Assembly: GCA_004134985.1 (NCBI GenBank)
Contig: REGQ01000023.1
Location: 1 to 64,000 of the forward strand
Reading direction: 5' to 3'
DNA: 64,000 nt
Origin: Paenibacillaceae bacterium
GTDB taxonomy: Bacteria > Bacillota > Bacilli > Paenibacillales > Paenibacillaceae
Shown: in pieces, positions 55,086-64,000 of the stretch
How the letters are laid out: each line of letters begins with the position of its first letter
Numbering within the stretch: position 1 is the first letter of the stretch
Program-made: the position numbers and the translations under genes
The notes under the pieces: generated by a model
What the model saw: the letters and a program-made list of their open reading frames with translations, nothing else
What the model was told of the DNA's origin: nothing
Databases searched by the model: none

Positions 55086-56534
55086 CTATGAAAGCTTCAG
55101 GAATTCCTTGATGCCTGCCACCAGCGCTGCAGCAATGCGGTCTCTAACAGCTTCCTGATTCAAGACGGATTCGTCGCCTGCATTGGATAGAAAGCCGGAT
55201 TCAACAAGTATAGCCGGCATTGTTGTTTTTTTGATGACCACATAACCCGCCTGCTTGACCTTGCGGTCCGCGAGCCCTGTCGCCTTGATCAAATGCTTGT
55301 GCACCACTTCAGCTAAAGCTTTGCTGTCCGAACGGCTGTAATACGTTTCCGTACCATTTGCTGACGGCTTAGTAAAGCTGTTCGCATGAATGGACATGAA
55401 AACATCGGCCTTGAGATCATTCGCATACTTGGCGCGATTGTCCAATGTCAAATAACTGTCGTCACTGCGTGTCATGTAAGCTTCGATATTTGGCTCCTGA
55501 TCAAGCAGTTTCTTGACCCTGAGCGCAATCGCTAGATTGAAATCTTTTTCTTTTGTTTTGTTTACGCCTACTGCACCTGAGTCGTGGTCGCCATGTCCAG
55601 CATCAATAACCACTTTAAATACTTTGCCGCCATTGTTGCCGTTGTTGCCTTTGTCCGGCACCGGTTCTTCCTTCACTTCTTCCGGCGGCTTCGGCAGCTC
55701 AGTTCCAAGTTGGATCGTTATCTCGCCTGGATTATTCGTTACGGTGTAACCTACAGGCTTGTACAAATCAAGAACGACACGAGCAGTCGATTCTTTGCCT
55801 TGCAGCGGAGCAAATCTTACCTTCTGCAAAAATTCATGGGATTCAATATCCAGCGACCCTTGCTTGGAATCATTAAGTGGGAAGCTTGGATAAATATCGT
55901 CTGCGAAGGCCGTATTGGGCAAATCAAGTACAATCCGATCGGTATCGGTTAATGAAAACGCTTGATTCGGAACAATATCTCCGCTATAGCGAATAACGAT
56001 CGTATTCGGGTCCAATTCATGCAGCGCAATGTAATTCAAAGCGCCGGAGGGTTGTGTCTCTGTCCCGTCACCGGGATTCGGCGGGGTGACAGGCAGCGGA
56101 TTTCCATCCTGCTTCGAGAACAGGCTGGCTTCCTTCTTCGCATTATCCCAGCTCACTTCAAGACCAAGCTGCTCACCGACAAAGCGCAGCGGCACCATCG
56201 TTCTACCTGAAATGATCCTGGCTGGCTCTCCCATTTCAACTTCCTGACCATTCACGAGCGCTTTGGAATCGTTAATAGCCAGCACAATCTGTGTATCATT
56301 GTTATGTATACCGACCGTTCTTGAGTCTTTGTTCCATACCGCCTGATAATTAAGGCCACCAGCAATAATTGAGATTGGCACCAGCGTATTGTTGTTTACA
56401 ATCGTTGGTTCCACGTCGGAGGCAAGCTCTTTGCCATCCAGAAGGATTTTGGGAACAGTTGAGGCTTGTCCTGTTCCAGGGAATAAGATAAACATCACCG
56501 ATAACGTCAACAGCAGGGATACTAGCTTTTTCAT
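55086..56534 (-). CDS. N-acetylmuramoyl-L-alanine amidase with wall-binding domains
   Basis: 482 aa from ATG 56534, 5 nt after GAGGTGA (ATG 56537 is too close). Signal peptide to about 25; copper-amine-oxidase-type N-terminal domain (about 27-140; PKILLDGKEL, NNNTLVPISIIAGGL, GRTMVPLRFVGEQLGLEV); AMIN domain (about 165-275); a Gly/Asn/Pro linker; Amidase_3 catalytic domain (about 305-480) with zinc ligands in DAGHGDHDSG, SIHANS and the catalytic Glu in VESGFLSN. Cleaves peptidoglycan stem peptides from MurNAc. First gene of the amidase-GerMN-SLH run. Confidence 0.93.
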   Translation of the reverse strand: MKKLVSLLLTLSVMFILFPGTGQASTVPKILLDGKELASDVEPTIVNNNTLVPISIIAGGLNYQAVWNKDSRTVGIHNNDTQIVLAINDSKALVNGQEVEMGEPARIISGRTMVPLRFVGEQLGLEVSWDNAKKEASLFSKQDGNPLPVTPPNPGDGTETQPSGALNYIALHELDPNTIVIRYSGDIVPNQAFSLTDTDRIVLDLPNTAFADDIYPSFPLNDSKQGSLDIESHEFLQKVRFAPLQGKESTARVVLDLYKPVGYTVTNNPGEITIQLGTELPKPPEEVKEEPVPDKGNNGNNGGKVFKVVIDAGHGDHDSGAVGVNKTKEKDFNLAIALRVKKLLDQEPNIEAYMTRSDDSYLTLDNRAKYANDLKADVFMSIHANSFTKPSANGTETYYSRSDSKALAEVVHKHLIKATGLADRKVKQAGYVVIKKTTMPAILVESGFLSNAGDESVLNQEAVRDRIAAALVAGIKEFLKLS

Positions 56535-56667
56535 CATTCACCTCGAAGACTGGTTTTGCCGTATCGAATCGCCGTATTCGACTTTTCTCAGACAACTATT
56601 AGACGCCGCTCGACAGAAAAAGTTGCGTTTCGAGGAAAATTTAAGCAACCTTCGCCTCATTGCACAA

Positions 56668-56700
56668 AAAAGAGGCCCCGCATCAAGCCAGGGTCTCTTT
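56668..56700 (-). terminator. Terminator of leuCD
   Basis: AAAGAGGCCC opposite GGGTCTCTTT with a 12-nt loop, followed on the minus strand by TTTTTTGTGC. 30 nt past the leuD stop. Confidence 0.9.
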
Positions 56701-56729
56701 GTCATGCGTGCAATTTACGCCTTTTTCTC

Positions 56730-57323
56730 TTAAAACGCGACGCGCTTTGCTTCATATTCCGTAATTTTGTCAGCATGCTGGAGAGTCAGCCCGATATCAT
56801 CGAGTCCAAGCAACAAAAATTGCTTACGGTGCTCATCAAGGTCAAATGAAATCGACAATCCATCCGCATCACTGATCGTTTGGTTCTCCAAATCAATCGT
56901 TAATTGATAGCCAACTGTAGCTGCTGTACGCTGGAACAGCTCTTCAACCTGCTCTTCACTCAATTTGATTGGCAAAATGCCGTTCTTGAAGCAGTTATTA
57001 TAGAAAATATCCGCATAGGAAGGCGCGATAACGCATTTGAATCCATAGTCCAAAATCGCCCAAGGCGCATGCTCACGTGAAGATCCACAGCCAAAATTGG
57101 CGCGTGAAATCAAAACGGAAGCTCCTTCATAACGCGGTTTGTTCGGTTCAAACTCATGATTCACATCACCGTTCTCATGAAAACGCCATTCATAGAACAA
57201 AAACTGGCCGAAGCCGCTGCGCTCAATACGCTTCAAAAACTGTTTAGGAATAATGGCATCCGTATCTACATTAACACGGTCAACCGGAGCGACAATCCCG
57301 GTAAGCTTAACAAATGGTTCCAA
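56730..57323 (-). CDS. leuD: 3-isopropylmalate dehydratase small subunit
   Basis: 197 aa. Swivelling domain of isopropylmalate isomerase, with the family stretches [31 protein letters not shown] and '[16 protein letters not shown]'. Completes the active site of LeuC, converting 2- to 3-isopropylmalate in leucine synthesis. 37 nt after leuC. No leuA or leuB in the window. Confidence 0.96.
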   Translation of the reverse strand: MEPFVKLTGIVAPVDRVNVDTDAIIPKQFLKRIERSGFGQFLFYEWRFHENGDVNHEFEPNKPRYEGASVLISRANFGCGSSREHAPWAILDYGFKCVIAPSYADIFYNNCFKNGILPIKLSEEQVEELFQRTAATVGYQLTIDLENQTISDADGLSISFDLDEHRKQFLLLGLDDIGLTLQHADKITEYEAKRVAF

Positions 57324-57360
57324 ATTAATTCAAACCCCTTTCAGTTGGTCGATCGCAAGC

Positions 57361-58782
<1,422 letters not shown>

Positions 58783-58850
58783 TCCAAATCACCTCTAAAT
58801 TTCCATATTAAAATCCTTCAATTCCTGCACTTCTAAAATATCATGACTCT

Positions 58851-58880
58851 ATCATAACATTGTACACTTCATTGTTCCAA
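58851..58880 (-). promoter_or_regulatory. Promoter of leuCD
   Basis: Minus strand TTGGAA, 18-nt spacer, TATGAT; about 70 nt of leader precede leuC, too short for a T-box. Confidence 0.6.
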
Positions 58881-58890
58881 GATATAATAT

Positions 58891-58905
58891 CTATAACCGT
58901 GATAG
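58891..58905. promoter_or_regulatory. Candidate LysR box between leuC and the regulator
   Basis: CTATAACCGTGATAG: perfect CTAT-N7-ATAG inverted repeat obeying the LysR T-N11-A rule, just upstream of the leuCD -35 in the divergent intergenic region. Confidence 0.6.
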
Positions 58906-58994
58906 GCAAGGACTATAGAAGATTAACTGAATACATGGGCATTATGATAGAATGTAGCTAACAATTTGAACTGGAAATGGAGATCGAGCACCCG

Positions 58995-59933
58995 ATGGAA
59001 CTCCGTCAACTGCATTACGTTGTACAAATCGCCGCTGAAAAAAACTTTTCACGCGCCGCCGAAAAACTGCATATTGCCCAACCTTCGCTGAGCCAGCAGC
59101 TCTCCAAGCTGGAAAAGGAACTCGGCGTACTTTTGTTCAGACGCACGACCAACTCGGTTGAATTGACCCATGCCGGAGCGGCATTCGTGGACAAGGCGCA
59201 GGGCATTCTTGATGAAGTAGAGCAGTTAAAACAGGAAATGGACGATATCGCCCATATGCGCAAAGGCAAACTTGTCGTTGGCAGCCTGCCGATTACCGGC
59301 TCGCACATTCTTCCTCTTGTCCTGCCTGTCTTTCAAAAACAGTATCCCGAAATCGAAATCGTGCTCGTTGAGGACAGCACATCGCGCCTGGAACAATTGA
59401 CCGCTAGCGGCCAAACGGACTTGAGTTTGCTATCGCTCCCCCTATTGGAACCGTCGCTTGCCTGGGAGCCCCTCATAGAGGAAGAAATATGCCTTGCTGT
59501 CCCTCCCCAGCATCAGCTTGCCGCCAAGCATGCGGCAGACGAAAACATCCCTTGGCGCCTGCGCCCCTCCGTCAACATCAGAGAGCTGGGAAGGGAACCT
59601 TTTATTATTTTGAAAAGAGGCCAGGGCTTCCGTCAGATTGCACTTGATTTATGCACCGCTGCCGGTTTCGCCCCAACCATCGTATTCGAGAGCAGCAACA
59701 TCGAAACGGTGCAGTCTCTCGTTGCTGCGGGCATGGGCATCGCGTTTGTCCCCATGATGGTGTCCAGAGCGCGCTGGAGCGCCTTTCCACCTGTCTATCT
59801 CCCGCTCGCCCCGCCAGCTCCTTCACGGACGCTTGTCATCGCGAGCCGCCGCGGAAGATACTTGTCCAAAGCTGCCTCTGCTTTCATTGAAACGATGATG
59901 ACGACCGTGGAGCAGCATTACAAGCCGGAGTAG
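58995..59933 (+). CDS. LysR-family transcriptional regulator
   Basis: 312 aa from ATG 58995 (an ATG at 58977 is in frame; neither site is strong). N-terminal winged HTH (MELRQLHYVVQIAAEKNFS, then RAAEKLHIAQPSLSQQLSKLEKELGVLLFRRT) and a periplasmic-binding-like effector domain (about 90-300). Reads divergently from leuCD across a 212-bp region with a LysR box, so control of leuCD is likely; CcpC/CitR-like proteins regulate aconitase-family genes in Bacillus. The effector is not readable. Its 3' end overlaps the convergent hydrolase gene by 16 nt. Confidence 0.92.
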   Translation: MELRQLHYVVQIAAEKNFSRAAEKLHIAQPSLSQQLSKLEKELGVLLFRRTTNSVELTHAGAAFVDKAQGILDEVEQLKQEMDDIAHMRKGKLVVGSLPITGSHILPLVLPVFQKQYPEIEIVLVEDSTSRLEQLTASGQTDLSLLSLPLLEPSLAWEPLIEEEICLAVPPQHQLAAKHAADENIPWRLRPSVNIRELGREPFIILKRGQGFRQIALDLCTAAGFAPTIVFESSNIETVQSLVAAGMGIAFVPMMVSRARWSAFPPVYLPLAPPAPSRTLVIASRRGRYLSKAASAFIETMMTTVEQHYKPE

Positions 59934-60718
59934 AGCGAAGATCTGCGATCCTCAAATACCGGAATCCGTCCCCGCACTTCATCCACAAGCGCCAAATCGA
60001 TGCTGGCCTGCAGGATCGTCTCCTCAGAGCCGGCCTCGGCAATCACTTCTCCCCATGGATCAATAATGAGGGAATGTCCAAAAAAGCTTGTGTCACCGCT
60101 TGTGCCGACCCGGTTGCAAGCAATGACGTACATTTGGTTCTCAATCGCTCGGGCGATAAGGAGCGTGCGCCAATGATGCAGCCGCGGATTCGGCCACTGT
60201 GCGGGTACAAACAGCATTTTGGCTCCCCCCAGGGCCAGTTTGCGCGACAGCTCTGGGAAACGGATGTCGTAACAGATCATCATCCCGGCTTCATTGCCGT
60301 CCACCGCCAAGCTGCCGACTTTATTGCCGGCCTGCAAATATTTCTCTTCGTCCATCAATCGAAACAAATGAATTTTGGAATAGTCTGCATGCAGTTCGCC
60401 GCTCCGATCAAAAGCATACGTCGTATTGCGGACGCCGCTTTCCTGCCGCTCTGCAATCGACCCTGCTATCAGGTTGACTTTGTGTTGTTTGCTAAAAGCG
60501 CTCAACAACGCCTTGGTTCGCTCGCCATTCACATCTGCCAGCTCATTGATTTGTTCAAGCGCATACCCCGTATTCCACATCTCTGGAAACATAATGACAT
60601 CCGGCCGCTTCTCTTGACTTATTGCAAGCTCAAGCTGTTTCTGCAAATGCTTAAAGTTGGCTTCCGGATCACCTGCTTTAACCGTCATTTGAATCAGTGC
60701 AATGTTTAACTGTGTCAT
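59918..60718 (-). CDS. mtnU: Carbon-nitrogen hydrolase, omega-amidase type
   Basis: 266 aa from ATG 60718 (AAGGGGTGGGCGG upstream). Nitrilase superfamily with the Glu (MFPEMWNTGY), Lys (YSKIHLF) and Cys (MICYDIRFPELSR) catalytic triad. Close in style to B. subtilis YkrU/MtnU and mammalian Nit2, which hydrolyse 2-oxoglutaramate or 2-oxosuccinamate formed by glutamine-dependent transaminases. The presence of a MtnE-like aminotransferase 0.7 kb away supports this. Confidence 0.85.
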   Translation of the reverse strand: MTQLNIALIQMTVKAGDPEANFKHLQKQLELAISQEKRPDVIMFPEMWNTGYALEQINELADVNGERTKALLSAFSKQHKVNLIAGSIAERQESGVRNTTYAFDRSGELHADYSKIHLFRLMDEEKYLQAGNKVGSLAVDGNEAGMMICYDIRFPELSRKLALGGAKMLFVPAQWPNPRLHHWRTLLIARAIENQMYVIACNRVGTSGDTSFFGHSLIIDPWGEVIAEAGSEETILQASIDLALVDEVRGRIPVFEDRRSSLYSGL

Positions 60719-60867
60719 CTGTCCGCCCACCCCTTTCAATTTCCGCATTCATTTCTCGCATACGTTTATTTCCTTATGATACCGTGTCATGGATAACTGT
60801 CAAGGTGGGAACAGTATTACCAACGCCTTAATATTCAGGCTATCTACAGCAAAGGGGATTAATACGC

Positions 60868-61317
60868 ATGAAAATACAACGATGGCTGCTGCTGTTTTCC
60901 GCAATTGCCTTATTCTGGACGGCAATGCCCGCTGCAAACGCCGCTTCTCAAACGCAAAGTGGAAATTTAAAACCTGTGCAGGTATTTGATGTCAAAGCAG
61001 GAAAAGTTGTAAAAACAGTGCCCAATGACGCGCAGTTCCAGCAATTTGCTTCCGCTTGGCTGAAAGGCGTGACTGGGCTTGCACCCCAGGCAACCACCGA
61101 AGACAAATGCGGATACGTATACCGGATTCCGCTTGCCAAGCCGACAGATGTGACCGCAGGCAAGCTGCAGCTTCAAGTGGAGGATGTCTTTCTGTTCTAT
61201 TGTCCCGGCCAGCCCGCCCTGCTCCTTATATTTGATGTGGAAAGACGGCCTTATCTGCTGACCTTCCAAACGGATTTGCAGCCGTTTCTCAAGAAGATCG
61301 GTATCCCTGCGGTTTAA
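60868..61317 (+). CDS. Secreted hypothetical protein, 149 aa
   Basis: Not recognised. A clear signal peptide (residues 1-26, ending ANAAS) precedes a mature domain of about 120 residues with two cysteines (DKCGYVYRI and LFYCPGQP) that could form a disulfide. The pattern 'AGKVVKTVPNDAQFQQFASAWLKGVTGLAPQ' followed by several strands suggests a small alpha/beta fold. AAAGGGG lies 10 nt before ATG 60868. It sits between the divergent amidase and aminotransferase genes. Confidence 0.75.
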   Translation: MKIQRWLLLFSAIALFWTAMPAANAASQTQSGNLKPVQVFDVKAGKVVKTVPNDAQFQQFASAWLKGVTGLAPQATTEDKCGYVYRIPLAKPTDVTAGKLQLQVEDVFLFYCPGQPALLLIFDVERRPYLLTFQTDLQPFLKKIGIPAV

Positions 61318-61459
61318 TCCCAACATGGCTTGCTACTTAGCGCGGCTTGATGCCGCCTGAGTTGGCAAGCCATGACTCATATATCGGCAATCTCGACACT
61401 TATGCATAATTCTGCTACATTAAGTGGATAAATCTTTATGCATAATGGAGTGTGGAGAA

Positions 61460-62656
61460 ATGGAAATTGCTAACACCAAAAAAATAGGACAGCCTGCTGA
61501 ACGAATGAAAGAGCTGCCCACGCAATTTTTCGCCAAACTGGTGCACAAAGCCAACGCGCAAATTGCCAAAGGTCATGATGTCATTAATTTGGGACAGGGC
61601 AACCCGGATCAGCCTACTCCCGCTCATATTGTCACCGCGCTCCAGCAAGCGGCAACCAATCCGCTCTATCATCGCTACCCGCCATTCAGCGGTTTTTCCT
61701 TTCTGAAAGAAGCGGTAGCCCAGCGTTATAAAGAAGATTACGGTGTGGAACTTGACCCCAATAAGGAAGTTGCAATATTGTTCGGCGGCAAAACAGGACT
61801 GGTGGAAATCAGCCAATGTCTGCTGAACCCCGGCGATGTGTGCCTTGTTCCGGACCCGGGCTATCCTGATTATTGGTCAGGCGTCGCATTGGCAGGCGGC
61901 CGGATGTCCTATATGCCTCTCACCGCTGACAACCGTTTTCTGCCGGACTATACGGCGATCGACAAACAAACGGCAAGCGATGCTAAGCTGATGTTTATCA
62001 ACTATCCCAACAATCCGACAGGCGCTGTTGCCAATGCTGAATTTTATGCCGACACAGTGGACTTTGCCGCGCGCAATGGTATTGCCGTCGCCAGTGACTT
62101 TGCTTACGGCGCTATCGGATTCGACGGCAAGAAAGCCCGCAGCTTTCTTGAGACGCCAGGAGCCAAGGAAGTGGGCATTGAGTTCTACACGCTATCCAAA
62201 AGCTACAATATGGCTGGATGGCGGGTTGGTTTCGCGCTTGGCAACGCCGATATTATCGCACAGCTTAATTTAATTCAGGATCATTATTATTGCAGCCTGT
62301 TCGGCGGTATTCAGGAAGCTGCCGCAGTGGCGCTTACTGGCCCGCAGGATTGTGTCAGACAGCTGAACGCGACTTATGAGAGCCGCCGCAACGCAGTTTT
62401 CACCGCGCTGGATGCAATCGGCTGGCAAGCGGAACGTCCGGGCGGTTCCTTCTTCTGCTGGCTGCCAGTTCCGGAAGGCTGCTCGTCAGAAATGTTTGCC
62501 GATCGTGTGCTGGAAGAAGCTCACGTTGTTATTGCCCCCGGCATCGGATTCGGTACCCATGGCGAAGGCTATGTGCGTCTTGGCTTGCTCACCTCGGAAG
62601 AGCGGCTGACTGAAGCGGTGCAACGGATAGGTGCGCTTGGCCTGTTTGGCGGGTAA
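61460..62656 (+). CDS. mtnE: PLP-dependent aminotransferase (MtnE/YkrV-like)
   Basis: 398 aa from ATG 61460 (GGAG 9 nt upstream; ATG 61445 in frame). Fold-type I aminotransferase: INLGQGNPDQPTP, YPPFSGFSFLKEAVA, NYPNNPTGAV, and the PLP lysine in YTLSKSYNMAGWRVGFALG. It resembles B. subtilis MtnE (YkrV), which transaminates 4-methylthio-2-oxobutyrate with glutamine to regenerate methionine. LL-diaminopimelate-type aminotransferases are similar, so the substrate is not certain. No SAM (S-box) riboswitch is visible upstream. Confidence 0.8.
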   Translation: MEIANTKKIGQPAERMKELPTQFFAKLVHKANAQIAKGHDVINLGQGNPDQPTPAHIVTALQQAATNPLYHRYPPFSGFSFLKEAVAQRYKEDYGVELDPNKEVAILFGGKTGLVEISQCLLNPGDVCLVPDPGYPDYWSGVALAGGRMSYMPLTADNRFLPDYTAIDKQTASDAKLMFINYPNNPTGAVANAEFYADTVDFAARNGIAVASDFAYGAIGFDGKKARSFLETPGAKEVGIEFYTLSKSYNMAGWRVGFALGNADIIAQLNLIQDHYYCSLFGGIQEAAAVALTGPQDCVRQLNATYESRRNAVFTALDAIGWQAERPGGSFFCWLPVPEGCSSEMFADRVLEEAHVVIAPGIGFGTHGEGYVRLGLLTSEERLTEAVQRIGALGLFGG

Positions 62657-62850
62657 GCTCCGCTGTTCATAACGTCAGACTGCGGCGTGAAGCAACGGCA
62701 GCATGCAAGTGAAGGCTGTCCGATTGCAGAACAACACAGAACATGGTATGCTACTTATAATTCGTTTTCGTATTATTGAAACATGTATAATGCTGACACA
62801 ACCGTCGTTTTTCTGCTTTGTACATGTCAATTGGATAGTTGGATGTGATG
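62657..62850. other. Spacer carrying the proB promoter
   Basis: Two TATAAT hexamers are present (62756-62761 and 62786-62791), neither with a good -35; one is probably the -10 of the T-box transcript. Confidence 0.4.
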
Positions 62851-63073
62851 ACGGGACCAGTAAGCATTGCCATTCGCGACCAGAGAGCAAATTCCCAGGC
62901 TGTAAGAATTTGCCGTGAAGCGTGCCGAAACCCACCCCCGAGCAGCTGGCGAAGAGCCGGACGGATGCCTGCCGTTATTAGGCTTCAAGCAGGACAACGG
63001 TGCGTATCGTTGTCAATGAAGGTGGTACCGCGGAAGCCCGACTTTCGTCCTTTACAGGATGAAAGTCTTTTTT
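62851..63073 (+). promoter_or_regulatory. T-box riboswitch upstream of proB
   Basis: The T-box core GAAGGTGGTACCGCGG is at 63018-63033, followed by a terminator with stem GACTTTCGTCCT/AGGATGAAAGTC (63040-63067) and six or more T residues. Upstream is a stem-I element with AGAGAG (62883-62888) and a distal hairpin AAATTC...GAATTT. The specifier region GAAACCCACC contains CCC (62931-62933), a proline codon, as expected before proB; ACC (Thr) is the other reading. UGGU in the T-box matches a tRNA with discriminator A. Uncharged tRNA-Pro should permit read-through. Confidence 0.92.
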
Positions 63074-63114
63074 GTATGTGATGATGAAGTCGTTTGGATC
63101 AGGAAGGGATGAAC

Positions 63115-64000
63115 ATGGCTGAAACAATTGTAGTGAAAATCGGCAGCAGTTCGCTGACTTCAGAACAGGGCGGACTTAATCGGGAACGGATTGCCTTCTT
63201 CGCCGAAGAACTCGCTGCCTTGCACCAAGGCGGGTATCAGGTTGTTCTCGTGACATCCGGCGCAGTAGCAGCCGGTTTCAGGACGATCGGCTATACTGCA
63301 AGGCCGCGCCTGCTCCATCAGAAGCAGGCCGCGGCCGCCGTCGGGCAAGCACTTCTGATGCAAGCCTACCAGGAGGCACTGGTCCCGAGCGGTATTGGTG
63401 TCGCCCAAATTTTATTGACACGTTCTGATTTTTCCAATCGCAAGCGAATTAACAATGCGCTGATGACATTGGATGAATTGATTCGCCAGCGGATGATTGC
63501 CATTATTAATGAAAATGACACCGTTGCGACGGATGAGCTGAAATTTGGCGATAACGATACATTGTCCGCTCTGGTCGCCAACCTCGTCAAAGCAACCCGT
63601 CTGCTTATTCTTACAGATATGGACGGTCTGTATACAGAAGACCCGCGCAAAAATCCGGCCGCCGTCCGAATTGAACGGGTAGATCAAATATCCGAAGAGA
63701 TTGAACGGATCGCCGGCGGTGCCGGGTCAAGCGTGGGCACCGGAGGCATGCGCTCAAAAATCGAGGCGGCACGAATTGCGATGCGCGGAGGCGTCCCTGC
63801 TTTTATTGGAAGGCTGCAGCACCCGGGCGATTTGATGAGCGCCATACAAGGCGCTGGCCATGGCACTTATTTCGATACGACGCTGCATAACCTGCCGATG
63901 AAAAAGCAATGGGTCGGCTTCCACTCCCTGCCGCAGGGCAGTATTACGGTGGATGCCGGCGCTGAAACTGCGCTGCTGTCAGATGGAAGAAGCTTGCTGC
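63115..64000 (+). CDS. proB: Glutamate 5-kinase (cut by the window end)
   Basis: 295 codons visible; the gene continues past base 64000. AGGAAGG lies 7 nt before ATG 63115. Amino-acid-kinase fold: VVKIGSSSLTSEQGG, VTSGAVAAGF, INENDTVATDELKFGDND, LTDMDGLYTEDPRKNP, GTGGMRSKIEAARIA; then the beginning of the C-terminal PUA domain (GSITVDAGAETALLSDGRSLL). Catalyses the first step of proline synthesis. Controlled by the T-box immediately upstream. proA probably follows outside the window. Confidence 0.96.
   Translation, partial: MAETIVVKIGSSSLTSEQGGLNRERIAFFAEELAALHQGGYQVVLVTSGAVAAGFRTIGYTARPRLLHQKQAAAAVGQALLMQAYQEALVPSGIGVAQILLTRSDFSNRKRINNALMTLDELIRQRMIAIINENDTVATDELKFGDNDTLSALVANLVKATRLLILTDMDGLYTEDPRKNPAAVRIERVDQISEEIERIAGGAGSSVGTGGMRSKIEAARIAMRGGVPAFIGRLQHPGDLMSAIQGAGHGTYFDTTLHNLPMKKQWVGFHSLPQGSITVDAGAETALLSDGRSLL

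Noticed and set aside
62839-63081. 80-codon frame across the T-box
   Set aside because: Coincides with the structured leader and terminator; codons are dictated by RNA motifs.

Overview
The window reads as a chromosomal segment of a Gram-positive, spore-forming bacterium of the Paenibacillaceae (a Paenibacillus-like organism). The evidence is a GerMN spore-germination-type lipoprotein, an S-layer (SLH) protein, a tandem DynA-type dynamin, a T-box in front of proB, strong GGAGG ribosome binding sites, and frequent TTG/GTG starts. Most of it is ordinary housekeeping chromosome of moderate GC. No phage, integrase, intact insertion sequence, CRISPR array or rRNA operon was seen.

Layout. 0-5 kb: a secreted YjgB-like protein, then a minus-strand group consisting of an Rrf2 regulator, an MFS exporter, a SAM methyltransferase and a FrnE-type DsbA oxidoreductase. 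A 23-bp inverted repeat occurs once before the regulator and twice before the exporter. 5-15 kb: tRNA-Leu(CAG), three small hypothetical genes, xpt, a lipoprotein, a YkvI-type transporter, a glycosyltransferase, GNAT and GyrI-like proteins, TraX and topB. 15.2-19 kb: an AT-rich accessory segment with a truncated yyaL, a DUF4097 gene, a deletion scar of an ABC transporter operon, and an AgrA/AgrC-like two-component system. 19-32 kb: a variant SRAP protein and a DinB protein; a very large hybrid kinase with its BTAD response regulator; a TagO-like transferase; an XRE regulator; a second kinase with a related sensor module; and an OmpR regulator translationally overlapped with two RNA-modification enzymes. 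32-45 kb: a long minus-strand run with a lipase-like SGNH protein, an ABC transporter, parE and parC, preceded by purT (with an attenuator-like leader) and a heterodimeric ABC exporter.

44.7-45.6 kb is a gene-free repeat island with a G-quadruplex motif, imperfect tandem units and two inverted pairs of a roughly 51-bp repeat. 45.6-56.5 kb: GNAT, the tandem dynamin, a small hypothetical protein, nth, the SLH protein, GerMN and a cell-wall amidase. 56.7-64 kb: leuCD with a divergent LysR regulator, an omega-amidase/aminotransferase pair of the methionine-salvage type, and a T-box-controlled proB that runs off the window end.

The least ordinary items are: the hybrid kinase that joins a HisKA kinase, a receiver and a LytS-type kinase in one chain; the SRAP protein lacking two of the expected catalytic residues; the Rrf2 operator set; the purT leader that buries its own ribosome binding site in a terminator-like stem; the ABC-operon deletion scar; and the repeat island. 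I see no clearly new multi-gene defence or mobile system. All family calls are from reading motifs; no database search was run.
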